A stretch of DNA of 64,000 nucleotides, taken from NCBI RefSeq assembly GCF_019924635.1, contig NZ_CP065037.1, positions 3,906,001 through 3,970,000 of the forward strand. The letters are read 5' to 3'. The notes under the pieces were generated by a model, which worked only from the letters and a program-made list of their open reading frames with translations, was not told the origin of the DNA and ran no database searches. Source of the DNA: Leifsonia sp. ZF2019 (GTDB lineage Bacteria > Actinomycetota > Actinomycetes > Actinomycetales > Microbacteriaceae). Below, piece after piece: positions 43,213-52,711 of the stretch. The position numbers were made by a program, and so were the translations under genes. Position 1 is the stretch's first letter. Each line of letters opens with the position of its first letter.

Positions 43213-44916
43213 ATGTACCTGACACTCGCGCTGATCGGATTCCTCGGCGGCCTCATCACGGGGATCTCCCCCTGCATCCTCCCCGTGCTGCCGGTGATCT
43301 TCTTCTCCGGCGGCGCCCAGAGCGACCGCGCGACCGGCGCCTCCCGGTGGCGGCCGTACCAGGTGATCCTGGGTCTGGTGGTCTCGTTCAGCGTGTTCAC
43401 GCTCGTCGGCTCCCTGCTGCTCGCGCTGCTGCACCTTCCGCAGGACGTGCTCCGGTACGCCGGGATCGTCGTGCTGGTGCTGATCGGCATCGGCCTGATC
43501 GTGCCGAAGTTCGAGGAGATCCTGGAGAAGCCGTTCTCCTGGATCCCCCAGCGCAATGTGGGCACCGACCGCGGCGGCTTCGTGCTCGGGATCGCGCTCG
43601 GCGCGGTGTACGTGCCGTGCGCAGGACCGGTGCTCGCGGCGATCACGGTCGCCGGATCGACGGGCAGGATCGGCGTCGAGACGATCGTCCTGACCCTGGC
43701 GTTCGCGGTCGGGGCGGCCATCCCGCTGCTGATCTTCGCCCTCGCCGGCCGGCGCGTCTCGGAGCGGGTCAAGGGGTTCCGCAAGCATCAGAAGGGCATC
43801 CGCATCACCGGGGGCGTGCTGATGGTGGCGCTCGCGGTGGGGCTGCTCTTCAACGTCCCGCAGGCTCTGCAGCGGCTCATCCCGGACTACACGTCAGCGC
43901 TGCAGGACCAGTTCTCATCGTCCGATCAGGTGAGCGAGGCGCTCAACCTCGGCGGGCTGGTCAACGACCAGAACAAGGACCTCTCCAAATGCACGAACAA
44001 TGCGACGAAGCTGGAGTCGTGCGGCACCGCTCCCGACATCACGGGCATCCAGCAGTGGTTCAACACTCCGGGGAACAAACCGATCGCGCTGGACCAGGAG
44101 AAGGGCAAGGTCGTCCTGATCGACTTCTGGGCCTACTCCTGCATCAACTGCGAGCGCTCCATCCCGCACGTCGTCGCCTGGGAGAAGGCGTACAAGGCGG
44201 CGGGCCTGCAGATCATCGGCGTGCACTCCCCCGAGTACGCGTTCGAGAAGGTGCCGGGCAACGTCGAGTCGGCCGCCAAGGGGTTCGGGATCACCTATCC
44301 CGTCGCGATCGACAACAACCTCTCCACCTGGACCAACTACCGCAACCGGTACTGGCCGGCCCACTACCTGATCGACGCGAGCGGGACGGTGCGCAACGTG
44401 CAGTTCGGCGAGGGCAACTACGCCCAGACGGAGTCGTTCATCCGCGACCTCCTGAAGCAGGCGAACCCGTCCGTGAACCTGCCCGCCCCGACCGAAGTCG
44501 CCGACTCGACGCCCCAGGTCGCGGACATCACGCCGGAGTCGTACCTCGGCTACACGAAGGTGCGCAACTACGACGGCCCCGAGAAGTACACGAGCGGCAC
44601 GCAGACGTTCAGCCTGCCGGCGAAGCAGAACGCGAACACCTTCGCCCTCGAGGGCGGCTGGAACGTCGGAACGCAGTCCATCACCCCGTCCGCCGGCCCC
44701 GCGACCATCCGCCTCTCGTACACGGCGAAGGTCGTGCAGATGGTGCTCTCCGGCACCGGCGACGTGACGGTCGAGCGCGACGGCAAGAAGCAGACGGTCC
44801 ACGTCTCCGGGGTGCCGAATGCGCGGCAGCTGCTGTCGGCGAAGGACACCGGGAGCGGAACGCTGACCGTGACGGTGCCGAGCGGGGTGACCGCGTACTC
44901 GTTCACGTTCGGATAA
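43213..44916 (+). CDS. dipZ: DipZ: CcdA-type membrane thiol transporter fused to thioredoxin-like domain
   Basis: The protein has 567 residues. Residues 1-235 form a CcdA/DsbD membrane domain with the paired redox Cys in [12 protein letters not shown] and [13 protein letters not shown] thioredoxin-like domain follows (about 285-425) with SCINC in [17 protein letters not shown]-terminal beta domain (about 440-567) is the DipZ carbohydrate-binding-like extension. It moves reducing power from the cytoplasm to secreted proteins. ATG 43213 with weak GCAGGG upstream; with the -10 element ending at 43205 the transcript leader would be nearly absent. Divergent from the FAS1 lipoprotein gene, the same pairing as mpt83-dipZ-mpt70. 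Confidence 0.94.
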   Translation: MYLTLALIGFLGGLITGISPCILPVLPVIFFSGGAQSDRATGASRWRPYQVILGLVVSFSVFTLVGSLLLALLHLPQDVLRYAGIVVLVLIGIGLIVPKFEEILEKPFSWIPQRNVGTDRGGFVLGIALGAVYVPCAGPVLAAITVAGSTGRIGVETIVLTLAFAVGAAIPLLIFALAGRRVSERVKGFRKHQKGIRITGGVLMVALAVGLLFNVPQALQRLIPDYTSALQDQFSSSDQVSEALNLGGLVNDQNKDLSKCTNNATKLESCGTAPDITGIQQWFNTPGNKPIALDQEKGKVVLIDFWAYSCINCERSIPHVVAWEKAYKAAGLQIIGVHSPEYAFEKVPGNVESAAKGFGITYPVAIDNNLSTWTNYRNRYWPAHYLIDASGTVRNVQFGEGNYAQTESFIRDLLKQANPSVNLPAPTEVADSTPQVADITPESYLGYTKVRNYDGPEKYTSGTQTFSLPAKQNANTFALEGGWNVGTQSITPSAGPATIRLSYTAKVVQMVLSGTGDVTVERDGKKQTVHVSGVPNARQLLSAKDTGSGTLTVTVPSGVTAYSFTFG

Positions 44917-45039
44917 GCCGGCACGAGGCGGCAGAAGGGTGCCTGGTAGGTTCTTCCTACGCTGTCACCGCGGTCGAGCACGAGTTTCCGTGCGGCCCGG
45001 CCGGGCGGCGGATCCAGCCGGACGAGGAAGGCGACCCCC

Positions 45040-46086
45040 ATGGCCACGGACCCTTCCGGCGCGCAGCCGGCATCCGTCCCGGCCCGGCCGCACACCCCTC
45101 CGACGCTGGCCCAGGTGGCGGAGCGTGCCGGCGTCAGCCTCAAGACAGCCTCCCGCGCCGTCAACGGAGAGCCCCGGGTGGCCGAGGCCACCCGGGAGCG
45201 TGTGCTCGACGCGGCCCACCAGCTCGGGTTCCAGCTCAACCGGGCGGCCAGCCTCCTGGCGCGCGGCCTGACCTCCAACCTCGTCGGGCTCATCACCGGC
45301 GATCTCGCCAACCCGTTCTACTCGGCCGTCGCGAAGGGCGTCGAGCAGGAGCTGCGCTCGCACGGGATGCAGCTGACCGTCGCGAGCTCCGACGAGGAGC
45401 CCAGCCGCGAGCGCGGGCTGATCGGAGAGTTCGTCGACCGCCAGGTGCGCGCGCTGATCCTCGTCTCGACCAGCTCCGACCACAGCGATCTCGCGGGCGT
45501 GCAGTCGCGCGGCATCCCGGTCGTCTTCGTCGACCGCCCGGGCGTCGGCATCGATGCGGACTCCGTGCTGCTCGACAACCGCCGCGGCGCCGCCGACGCC
45601 GTCGGGCACCTCGTGGCCGCCGGCCACACCGCCGTCGGCTTCGTCGGCGACCTCTCCCGCCTCGAGACCCACCGCGAGCGCCTCGCCGGCTTCCAGGACG
45701 CCATGCGCGCCGCCTCGCTCGACCCCGACCGCTGGGTGCGGCACGACGCGCACGATGTCGGCGCCGCCCTCGCCGAGGTGCGCGGCCTCCTCACCGGGGC
45801 CGACCGTCCCACCGCCCTCTTCACCAGCAACAACCGCATCACCATCGGCGCCGTGCGGGCGATGATCGAGCTCGACGCCTGGCCCGCCCTCGTCGGCTTC
45901 GACGACTTCGAGCTCGCCGACGTGCTCGGCGTCACCGTCATCGCTCACGACCCCGTCGAGATGGGCCGCACCGCCGCCCGTCTCGCCCTCGGCGCGATGG
46001 AGCGCCGCCACGTGGGCCCCTCCCGCGTCGTGCTCCCGACCCGCCTGGTACAGCGTGGGTCGGGAGAGCGGCCGCCGGGCACCTAG
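45040..46086 (+). CDS. LacI-family regulator
   Basis: The protein has 348 residues. ATG 45040 has GAGGAAGG 9 nt upstream. The helix-turn-helix is TLAQVAERAGVSLKTASRAVNGE with hinge QLNRAASLLARGLTSNLVG. The effector domain contains FYSAVAKGVEQELRSHG and ends in PALVGFDDFELADVLGVTVI. A candidate target is the GACAGCGCTGTC palindrome beside the ROK gene about 1.1 kb downstream. Sugar ligand unknown. Confidence 0.92.
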   Translation: MATDPSGAQPASVPARPHTPPTLAQVAERAGVSLKTASRAVNGEPRVAEATRERVLDAAHQLGFQLNRAASLLARGLTSNLVGLITGDLANPFYSAVAKGVEQELRSHGMQLTVASSDEEPSRERGLIGEFVDRQVRALILVSTSSDHSDLAGVQSRGIPVVFVDRPGVGIDADSVLLDNRRGAADAVGHLVAAGHTAVGFVGDLSRLETHRERLAGFQDAMRAASLDPDRWVRHDAHDVGAALAEVRGLLTGADRPTALFTSNNRITIGAVRAMIELDAWPALVGFDDFELADVLGVTVIAHDPVEMGRTAARLALGAMERRHVGPSRVVLPTRLVQRGSGERPPGT

Positions 46087-46108
46087 CCCCGCGCCGTCGG
46101 CGCGACAA

Positions 46109-46165
46109 CCGAGGGGCCGCGAATCGCCGGAATGGCGGAGTCGAAGCGGCAGGATGCGACCCCTA
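46109..46165. terminator. Intergenic hairpin, dispersed-repeat family copy 2
   Basis: The arm at 46143-46163 matches 21 nt of the copy at 37696-37716 (inverted), and the partner arm aggggccgcgaatcgccg (46112-46129 area) pairs imperfectly with it. It again lies between convergent genes (LacI and ROK), consistent with a bidirectional terminator. Confidence 0.65.
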
Positions 46166-46185
46166 TGTCGCGCGGCGGACGGTTG

Positions 46186-47145
46186 CTACGCGAGGGACGG
46201 GGCGGTGAGGCAGGGGCCGGCCGCCAGCTGCTCCAGGAGGTGGGCGGCACCGAAGAGGGGGGCGTCGGCCAGGAGACCGGAGGGGACGATGCGGAGGTCG
46301 CCATCGGCGCCCGCCTGCGCGAGACCCGCGCGGAACCCCCGCTCGAGCACGTCCCACGAGCGGGAGATCGCACCTCCGAGGACCACGCCCGTCGCGCCGA
46401 AGGAGGCGAGCCACGGGGCGATCGTGTGCGCGAGGGCCGCCATCGCCGTGTCGAAGGCGAGCTGCGCACGGTGGTCGCCCGCACGGGCGCGGGTGGCCAG
46501 GTCTTTGACGGTGAAGGAAGCGCCGCCGCCGTACCGCGCGAGGAGGGCGCGCGTGGACACCGTGTCTTCGAGCGGGCGTCCGGCGAAGGTGAGGCGGTGA
46601 GCTTCACCGCCGGGCGGGACGTCCGGGCGATCGAACACGAGCCGCCCGTCGTCGACGAAAGCGGAGCCGACGCCGGTGCCGAGGGTGATGCAGACGAAGC
46701 GACGGGCCGTTCCCGCGCCGGCTCCGAACCGCCACTCGCCGATGCCGTACGCCGCCGCGTCGTGGACGAAGTGGATGCGCCGCGCCTCGGCGCCGAGCCG
46801 CGCGGCGAGCCCCGACCGGATGTCGACGCCGGCGAGGTAGTCGAACTTGCCCACCCCGGCGTAGTGGGCGATGCCGCGCTCGTAGTCGAACGGACCCGGC
46901 ATGGCGAGCCCCCAGTCGCACGCGCCCGGGTCGACGCCTGCCCGGACGGCCGCGTCGCGACAGGCCGCCGCCCAGGCATCGAGCACGGTGTGGCTGGACT
47001 CATGCGGATCCACGCCGCGCTCGACGCGGGAGACGAGGGCGGCGTCAGGATGCGGCCCCGCAGCCGCGTCGATGCGCACCGCGGCGGCCGTCACATGGCT
47101 TCCGCCGATGTCGACCACCAGGTGCTGCGCGTTGCGCGTGGGCAC
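46186..47145 (-). CDS. ROK-family sugar kinase lacking the zinc motif
   Basis: The protein has 319 residues. GTG 47145 is chosen because AAGGAGG lies 5 nt upstream; GTG 47151 would touch the site. The ATP-binding opening [12 protein letters not shown], the [11 protein letters not shown] block and [18 protein letters not shown] are those of ROK sugar kinases. The family's Cys-rich zinc motif (C-x-C-G-x-x-G-C) is absent and no N-terminal DNA-binding domain is present, so it is probably an enzyme of unusual type. A LacI-type palindrome lies 35 nt upstream. Confidence 0.85.
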   Translation of the reverse strand: MPTRNAQHLVVDIGGSHVTAAAVRIDAAAGPHPDAALVSRVERGVDPHESSHTVLDAWAAACRDAAVRAGVDPGACDWGLAMPGPFDYERGIAHYAGVGKFDYLAGVDIRSGLAARLGAEARRIHFVHDAAAYGIGEWRFGAGAGTARRFVCITLGTGVGSAFVDDGRLVFDRPDVPPGGEAHRLTFAGRPLEDTVSTRALLARYGGGASFTVKDLATRARAGDHRAQLAFDTAMAALAHTIAPWLASFGATGVVLGGAISRSWDVLERGFRAGLAQAGADGDLRIVPSGLLADAPLFGAAHLLEQLAAGPCLTAPSLA

Positions 47146-47179
47146 GTCCACCTCCTTGAACTGCGGCCTGCGCGCTCAT

Positions 47180-47191
47180 GACAGCGCTGTC
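47180..47191. promoter_or_regulatory. LacI/MalR-type operator near ROK gene
   Basis: Perfect 12-bp palindrome gacagcgctgtc in context TGACAGCGCTGTCG, a common form of LacI-family sites in actinobacteria. It lies between the divergent ROK and AraC starts. Confidence 0.65.
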
Positions 47192-47224
47192 GCATCGGTA
47201 AATCATACTCATAAGCTGGTGGGG

Positions 47225-48055
47225 ATGCCCTCACCAGCCTCCGACATCCCCGGCACCGGCTCCGGCTCCTGGTCCCGTGAGCGCGCGACAGTGGTGCGCC
47301 GCGCAGGACGAATGCCGACGGGCCCGGCGGAAGGGTCGGTCATCCGCGCGGAGTCCGAAGTCCCGGCGGTGCCGCTGGAGTGGGAGCCCCACGCGCATCC
47401 CCAGCACGAGTTGGTGTGGGTGCGCGGAGGGACCATGACGACGCGGGTCGGGGATCGGGTCTTCACGGTGTCGGCGGGGTCGGGGCTGTGGCTTCCGGCG
47501 GGCGCGGAGCACTCCGGGAGACTCACCGCGGGCGTCGAGTTCTTCGACGCGTTCTTCGCGACCGAGGGCACGCCGCTGGCGTTCGACGAGCCGACGGTGA
47601 TCCGGATGTCCCCGTTGCTGGAGTCCCTTCTCGCCCACCTCGCTCGCGCCGATCTGGACGCCGGGTCGCGGGCACGGGCCGAGGCGGTCGTGTTCGACGT
47701 GATCGCGCCGGCGGAGGACCCGCTGGCTCTGCGGGTACCGGGCGACCCGCGGATCGATGCGGTCGTGGGGGCGTTGCTCGCCGACCCGGGCGACGGGCGC
47801 GGGCTCGAGGAGTGGGCCCGCCAACTGGGCCTGAGCGAGCGGACGATCACACGCGCCTTCCGGCAGACGACCGGGCTGTCGTTCGCGCAGTGGCGGCAAG
47901 CGCTGCGGGTGCACCACGCGCTCGCGCTCCTGGCCGAGGGGTGGGATGTGCAGGCGACGTCCGAGCGGCTCGGCTACGCACAGGCGAGCACGTTCATCGC
48001 GGCGTTCCGGCGGGTGATGGGCACGACCCCCGGCGCGCACGCGGGCGGGTCGTAA
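47225..48055 (+). CDS. AraC-family regulator with cupin-type domain
   Basis: The protein has 276 residues from ATG 47225. The N-terminal part has the cupin pattern EWEPHAHPQHELVWVRGG and GLWLPAGAEHSG. The C-terminal double helix-turn-helix is LEEWARQLGLSERTITRAFRQ and ATSERLGYAQASTFIAAFRRVMGTTPG. It is followed in the same direction by a DtxR-controlled siderophore operon and may control that operon or the ROK gene. MPTGPAEGS further in is an alternative start. Confidence 0.88.
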   Translation: MPSPASDIPGTGSGSWSRERATVVRRAGRMPTGPAEGSVIRAESEVPAVPLEWEPHAHPQHELVWVRGGTMTTRVGDRVFTVSAGSGLWLPAGAEHSGRLTAGVEFFDAFFATEGTPLAFDEPTVIRMSPLLESLLAHLARADLDAGSRARAEAVVFDVIAPAEDPLALRVPGDPRIDAVVGALLADPGDGRGLEEWARQLGLSERTITRAFRQTTGLSFAQWRQALRVHHALALLAEGWDVQATSERLGYAQASTFIAAFRRVMGTTPGAHAGGS

Positions 48056-48202
48056 GCCCGGGACGGGCGAGCAGACTGAGCCGCCCGGCATCTCCGCGCA
48101 CCACGAGGCCGCAAGGATCGGTTGCGCGAGATCTGTCTGGAATGCCGTATCGGGTGTCCTGAAGTCCGGATTGCAGACAATGCGCATCCCGCCTACGCTG
48201 AG

Positions 48203-48221
48203 TTAGGCAATCCTTACCTAA
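48203..48221 (+). promoter_or_regulatory. DtxR/IdeR iron box
   Basis: ttaggcaatccttacctaa keeps the TTAGG and CCTAA half sites of the 19-bp DtxR/IdeR consensus. It lies 46 nt before the siderophore ATPase start, so the operon should be repressed by iron. Confidence 0.85.
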
Positions 48222-48266
48222 CCTTGGATTCTGCACCGACGCCCCTCCTCCCGGACGAGATCCCGC

Positions 48267-49235
48267 ATGCCTCCAGCACCCCTCCCCCGCGCCGTCACGA
48301 CGCTCAGCGGGGAGCAGCTCGTGCTGCGGTTCGGCACGACGACCGTGGTGGACGGCGTCTCGATCACGCTGGAGCCGGGGCGCGTGACGGCGCTGGTCGG
48401 GCCCAACGGCAGCGGCAAGTCCACGCTGCTGCGCTCGCTCGCCCGCCTGCACCGCGTCGATGGCGGCGAGGTGACGCTGCACGGAGTCACCCAAGGCGCC
48501 GACGGTGCGCAACAGCACACTTCCGGACCACGCCGCGTCTCCCTCCTCAGTGCCCGCGAGTTCGCCCGCGAAGTGACGCTCTTCTCGCAGTCACGCCCAG
48601 CGCCGCAGGGGCTGACCGTGCAGGAGGTCGTCGCGTTCGGGCGGCACCCCTACCGTCGCGGGTTCGCGGGGCTCTCCGCCGAGGACCGCCGTGCGATCGC
48701 CCAGGCCATGAGCGTGACCGGCGTGCACCACATGGCCGGCCGCGCAGCGGGCGAGCTCTCCGGCGGCGAGGTGCAGCGGGTGTGGCTCGCCGCGTGCCTG
48801 GCACAGGAGACCGGGGTGGTGCTGCTGGACGAGCCGACCAACCACCTCGACCTGCGCTACCAGATCGAGACGCTCGATCTGGTGCGCGATCTCGCGGACG
48901 ACCACGGGGTCGCCGTCGGCATCGTGCTGCACGACCTCGACCATGCTGCACGCATCGCCGACCACCTCCTGCTCATGCGCGAGGGGCGCATCCACGCGGC
49001 GGGCGATCCGCACGATGTCCTCACCGCCGAGAACATCGGCCGGGTCTACGACCTTCGGGTGGAGGTGGAGGTGGACCCCCGCTCGGGACGCCTCCGAATC
49101 GATCCCGTCGGCCGGTATCCGGCGAGGACCGCACGAGCGCCGTCCTCGCCGCCGGCCCGGTCGTCATCGGCTCCGCCCTCGTCGCCTTCCCCTGCAGCCT
49201 CCCCCGCATCCCCCTTCAGAGAGGACCCCTCATGA
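48267..49235 (+). CDS. Iron-siderophore ABC transporter ATPase (FecE/FhuC type)
   Basis: The protein has 322 residues. Walker A is GPNGSGKST, the Q-loop is near TLFSQSRPAPQGLTVQEVV, the signature is LSGGE, Walker B VVLLDEPTNHLD, and the switch His is in VLHDLDHAARI. The FecE-type GRHPYRRGF segment supports iron-chelate import. A Pro/Ser-rich C-terminal tail of about 35 residues is unusual and may be an effect of overlap with the next gene. Stop overlaps the binding-protein start in ATGA. Confidence 0.93.
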   Translation: MPPAPLPRAVTTLSGEQLVLRFGTTTVVDGVSITLEPGRVTALVGPNGSGKSTLLRSLARLHRVDGGEVTLHGVTQGADGAQQHTSGPRRVSLLSAREFAREVTLFSQSRPAPQGLTVQEVVAFGRHPYRRGFAGLSAEDRRAIAQAMSVTGVHHMAGRAAGELSGGEVQRVWLAACLAQETGVVLLDEPTNHLDLRYQIETLDLVRDLADDHGVAVGIVLHDLDHAARIADHLLLMREGRIHAAGDPHDVLTAENIGRVYDLRVEVEVDPRSGRLRIDPVGRYPARTARAPSSPPARSSSAPPSSPSPAASPASPFREDPS

Positions 49236-50287
49236 TCCGCACCCACCGCCTCGCGACCGCGGCGGCGACCGTCGCCGTCGTGGCGCTCAGCCTGACGGCC
49301 TGCGGCACCACTGCCGTGAGCGACGAGAGCACCGCCGCACCGAAGGCGACCTCTCGAGCCTGCACCGACGACACCACCGCCACCACGACAGGCCCGGTCA
49401 CGCTGACCGACGGCGTCGGCCGCACGGTGAAGCTCGACGCCCCGGCGAAACGCGTCGCGGTGCTCGAGTGGCAGCAGATCGAAGACGCCCTCACCCTGTG
49501 CGTCGGACCGGTCGCGGTCGCCGACCCCGCCGGCTACGGCACCTATGTGAGCGCCGAGAAGCTGCCGAAGGGCGTCGTCAACGCGGGCGAGCGCGGCGAA
49601 CCCGACCTCGACGCCCTCTACGGCGCCGACCCCGACCTCATCATCGTCGAGGCGTTCACGGCCGACGACGACCTGGTGAAGCAGCTCGAGAAGCGCGACG
49701 TGCCGGTGCTCGTCACCCTGGGCGCGAACGCCGCCGACCCGATCGGCAATATGAAGGGCGTGTTCTCGATGATCGCTGAGGCCACCGGGCGCACCGAGCG
49801 CGCCGATGTCGTCCTGAAGCAGTTCGACCAGCACCTCGCTGCGGCCAAGGCCAAGGTCGCGGATGTCGACCTGGCGACGAAGAGCTTCCTCTTCTTCGAC
49901 GGCTGGATCGAGAGCGGCAACGTCGCCATCCGCCCCTACGGCAAGGGCGCTCTGTTCACCGCGCTCGGCGAGCAGCTCGGGATGACCCCCGCCTGGACGG
50001 ACGAGATCGATAAGGCGTACGGCAGCGGCGGTGTCGACCCCGCCTACGGCCTCGCGCAGACCGACATCGAGGGCCTGACCGCGGTCGGCGACGCCAACCT
50101 GTTCTACTCCGACGACAAGACGCCGGACAGCTACGTGACGGAGCTCGGCAAGAGCGCGATCTGGACCTCGCTCCCCGCCGTCAAGGAGGGGCGCGCCCAC
50201 GCGTTCCCGGCCGGCGTCTGGGGCGCGGGCGGTCCGCTCTCGAACGAGCAGGCGATCGACGCGTACGTCGACGCCCTTCAGGGCTGA
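49232..50287 (+). CDS. Iron-siderophore-binding lipoprotein
   Basis: The protein has 351 residues. ATG 49232 has AGAGAGGA 7 nt upstream. The lipobox LTAC puts the lipid Cys at residue 24. FecB/FhuD-type landmarks are DGVGRTVKLDAPAKRVAVLEW, DALYGADPDLIIVEAFTADDDLV and PAVKEGRAHAFPAGVWGAGG. It binds ferric chelates outside the membrane and delivers them to the fused permease. Xenosiderophore type not readable. Confidence 0.93.
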   Translation: MIRTHRLATAAATVAVVALSLTACGTTAVSDESTAAPKATSRACTDDTTATTTGPVTLTDGVGRTVKLDAPAKRVAVLEWQQIEDALTLCVGPVAVADPAGYGTYVSAEKLPKGVVNAGERGEPDLDALYGADPDLIIVEAFTADDDLVKQLEKRDVPVLVTLGANAADPIGNMKGVFSMIAEATGRTERADVVLKQFDQHLAAAKAKVADVDLATKSFLFFDGWIESGNVAIRPYGKGALFTALGEQLGMTPAWTDEIDKAYGSGGVDPAYGLAQTDIEGLTAVGDANLFYSDDKTPDSYVTELGKSAIWTSLPAVKEGRAHAFPAGVWGAGGPLSNEQAIDAYVDALQG

Positions 50288-50294
50288 GCGCCCG

Positions 50295-52400
50295 ATGAGC
50301 TCGTCCCGGATCGCGGCGGCCGGGCGGCCCCCTGTCGCCGATCCGGGGCCCCCCGCCGGGGCAGTGCGCGGGGCGGCCGTGCTCGTCGCCCTGCTCGTCG
50401 CCGTCGTCCTGGTCGGGATGTGGCACGTGACCCAGGGGACGTCCGGCGTCGGGATGGGGGACCTTCTCCGCTACGCCGCCGGTGCCCGCGAGACGGTGGG
50501 CGGCGTCCCGGTCGGCGACGTGCTGACGGGTTCGCGCCTCCCGCGGCTGCTGGCCGGCGTCGCCGTCGGGATCGCGCTCGGCGTGGCTGGCGCCCTGCTG
50601 CAGTCCGTCACGCGCAATGTCCTCGCCTCTCCCGACACCCTCGCGGTCAGCGCGGGCTCGTACTTCGCACTCTCGGCGGTCGCCGCCTTCGGCCTGTCCG
50701 TGCCGGTGTGGGCGTCCGGAGGCGTCGCCTTCGTCGGCGGGCTGGCGGCGGCCGCGCTCGTCCTCGGCGTCGCGGGCCGCGGCGCCGGGACGGGGACGAC
50801 CCGGCTCATCCTCGCCGGTTCCGCCATCGCGATGGCCCTCGACGCCGGCACGGCGATGCTCCTCATCCTGTTCAAGGAGCGCACGACCGGCCTCTTCGCC
50901 TGGGGCAGCGGCTCCCTCGCCCAGCTCAACCTCGACGCCTCGGCACGCGCCGTCCCGATCATCGTCGCCGTCGTGCTGCTCGCCCTCCTGCTGTCGCGAC
51001 GTCTCGACTTGCTCCGGCTGGGCGACGACACCGCCGCCTCGCTCGGCGTGCCCATCCGGTCCACACGGCTGCTCGCCGTCGTGAGCGCCGTGCTCCTCAC
51101 GGCCGTCGGCGTCACGGTCGCCGGTCCGATCGCGTTCGTCGGCCTCGGCGCACCTGTCCTGATCCGGCTGATCGCGAACCGCGTCCCCTCGCTCAACCGG
51201 CACCTGCTGCTCATCCCCGCCTCCGGGTTGATGGGCGCCCTCCTGATCCTGCTCGCCGACGCCGTGCTGCGCGCGATCCTCGGCGCGGAGGCTGCCGCGT
51301 CCATCCCCACGGGCATCCCGACCGCGGTGCTGGGCGCGATCATCATCGTGATCCTCGCCCTGCGGCTGCGCGACTCCGGCTCGGTACGGCAGCCGCCGGG
51401 CGCGCACATCGCGGTCCGCTCGCGTCGGCGGTTCGCGACGGTGCTGGCCGTCGCCACCGGGCTGCTCGTGGCGGCGGCCGTCGTCGGACTCCTCGCCGGG
51501 AGCCTCTGGCTGCGCACCGGCGACGTCGCGCTCTGGCTGCAGGGCACTGCGCCCGATCTGATCGCCCGCGCCCTCGACGAGCGCCTGCCGCGCGTGCTCG
51601 CCGCCGCCCTGGCCGGCGCCGCTCTCGCCCTCGCCGGCTGCGTGGTGCAGAGCACGGTGCGCAACGCGCTCGCCGAACCCGGCATCCTGGGCATCACCGC
51701 CGGCGCGGGCCTCGGCGCGGTCATCGTCGTGACCTCCGGCATGGCCGGCGGACGTCCTCTGCTCATCGTCATGGCGGTCGCGATGGGGCTCGCCACCTTC
51801 GGCCTCATCGCCCTCCTCGCCTGGCGCGGTGGCCTCCTCCCCGACCGCTTCGTGCTCGTCGGCATCGGCTGCGGCTACGGCCTCACCGCCATCACCGCCT
51901 TCCTGCTGCTGCGGTCGGACCCGTGGGAGACGCCGCGCATCCTCACCTGGCTCTCCGGCACGACCTACGGCCGCACTCTGCCCGACGTCGCCCCGGTCGC
52001 CGTCGTGCTGCTGATCGCCATCCCCGTGCTGCTCGGGATGCGCCGCCGCCTCGATCTGCTCGCCGTCGACGAGGACACCCCGCGCATCCTCGGCGTGCGC
52101 CTCGAACGCACCCGCGTCACCGTGCTCGCTGTCGCCGCCGTGCTCGCCGCCGTCAGCGTCGTCGCCGTCGGCGTCGTCGGCTTCGTCGGCCTGATCGCCC
52201 CCCACCTCGCCCGCGGCCTGGTCGGCGCCCGCCACGGCCGCACCATCCCCGTCGCCGTGCTGCTCGGCGCACTGCTCGTCGTCGTCGCCGACACCCTCGG
52301 CCGCACACTGATCTCGCCGTCACAGCTGCCCGCCGGGCTGATGATCGCGCTCGTGGGGACCCCATACTTCGTCTGGCTGCTGCGACGGTCGCGCGGATAG
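50295..52400 (+). CDS. Fused double FecCD permease (FhuB-like)
   Basis: The protein has 701 residues, twice the length of a single FecCD permease. Both halves carry the family pattern: SRLPRLLAGVAVGIALGVAGALLQ (about 80-105) and ERLPRVLAAALAGAALALAGCVVQ (about 430-455), each followed by an RNVLASPDTLAVSAG or RNALAEPGILGITAG block and a C-terminal FVGLIAPHLARGL or FVGLGAPVLIRLI block. It makes the whole channel from one chain, so no separate second permease is needed. It follows the binding protein by 7 nt. Confidence 0.94.
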   Translation: MSSSRIAAAGRPPVADPGPPAGAVRGAAVLVALLVAVVLVGMWHVTQGTSGVGMGDLLRYAAGARETVGGVPVGDVLTGSRLPRLLAGVAVGIALGVAGALLQSVTRNVLASPDTLAVSAGSYFALSAVAAFGLSVPVWASGGVAFVGGLAAAALVLGVAGRGAGTGTTRLILAGSAIAMALDAGTAMLLILFKERTTGLFAWGSGSLAQLNLDASARAVPIIVAVVLLALLLSRRLDLLRLGDDTAASLGVPIRSTRLLAVVSAVLLTAVGVTVAGPIAFVGLGAPVLIRLIANRVPSLNRHLLLIPASGLMGALLILLADAVLRAILGAEAAASIPTGIPTAVLGAIIIVILALRLRDSGSVRQPPGAHIAVRSRRRFATVLAVATGLLVAAAVVGLLAGSLWLRTGDVALWLQGTAPDLIARALDERLPRVLAAALAGAALALAGCVVQSTVRNALAEPGILGITAGAGLGAVIVVTSGMAGGRPLLIVMAVAMGLATFGLIALLAWRGGLLPDRFVLVGIGCGYGLTAITAFLLLRSDPWETPRILTWLSGTTYGRTLPDVAPVAVVLLIAIPVLLGMRRRLDLLAVDEDTPRILGVRLERTRVTVLAVAAVLAAVSVVAVGVVGFVGLIAPHLARGLVGARHGRTIPVAVLLGALLVVVADTLGRTLISPSQLPAGLMIALVGTPYFVWLLRRSRG

Positions 52401-52422
52401 ACGCGGCGTGAGATCAGCGATC

Positions 52423-52440
52423 GTCCACCTCCGCGTGGAC
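52423..52440 (+). terminator. Small hairpin after siderophore operon
   Basis: gtccac (52423-52428) and gtggac (52435-52440) around ctccgc, 22 nt after the permease stop. A weak terminator candidate. Confidence 0.4.
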
Positions 52441-52491
52441 TGTCGCACGCACGCCGTCCGCCGTGGGCGATGGAGCGGAGCGCCCGCAGAA

Positions 52492-52590
52492 TCACCTCCT
52501 GAGCCGCCGGCAACTCACCCCACCCACCAGCCCGAGCAGGAAGCTCAGCACCAGCGCCGCGGCTCCCCCGATGAGCAGGAACAGCTTCAT
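52492..52590 (-). CDS. Possible 32-residue membrane peptide
   Basis: ATG 52590, with GGTGGAGG directly before it, opens a frame for MKLFLLIGGAAALVLSFLLG, continuing to a C-terminal CRRLRR. A single hydrophobic helix with a basic tail is the layout of a small membrane protein. It stands alone between two transcription units. Coding status rests on composition and start signals only. Confidence 0.4.
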   Translation of the reverse strand: MKLFLLIGGAAALVLSFLLGLVGGVSCRRLRR

Positions 52591-52711
52591 CCTCCACCCC
52601 GGCTCGACCGTATGGCCGAAGCCAGGGCCGCGGCATCCGCCGTGAGGGGGATTCGCACCGCGATGACGCTCTGTTCGACGTGCGAGCAGGAGGACGCGGA
52701 AGACCTGACGA

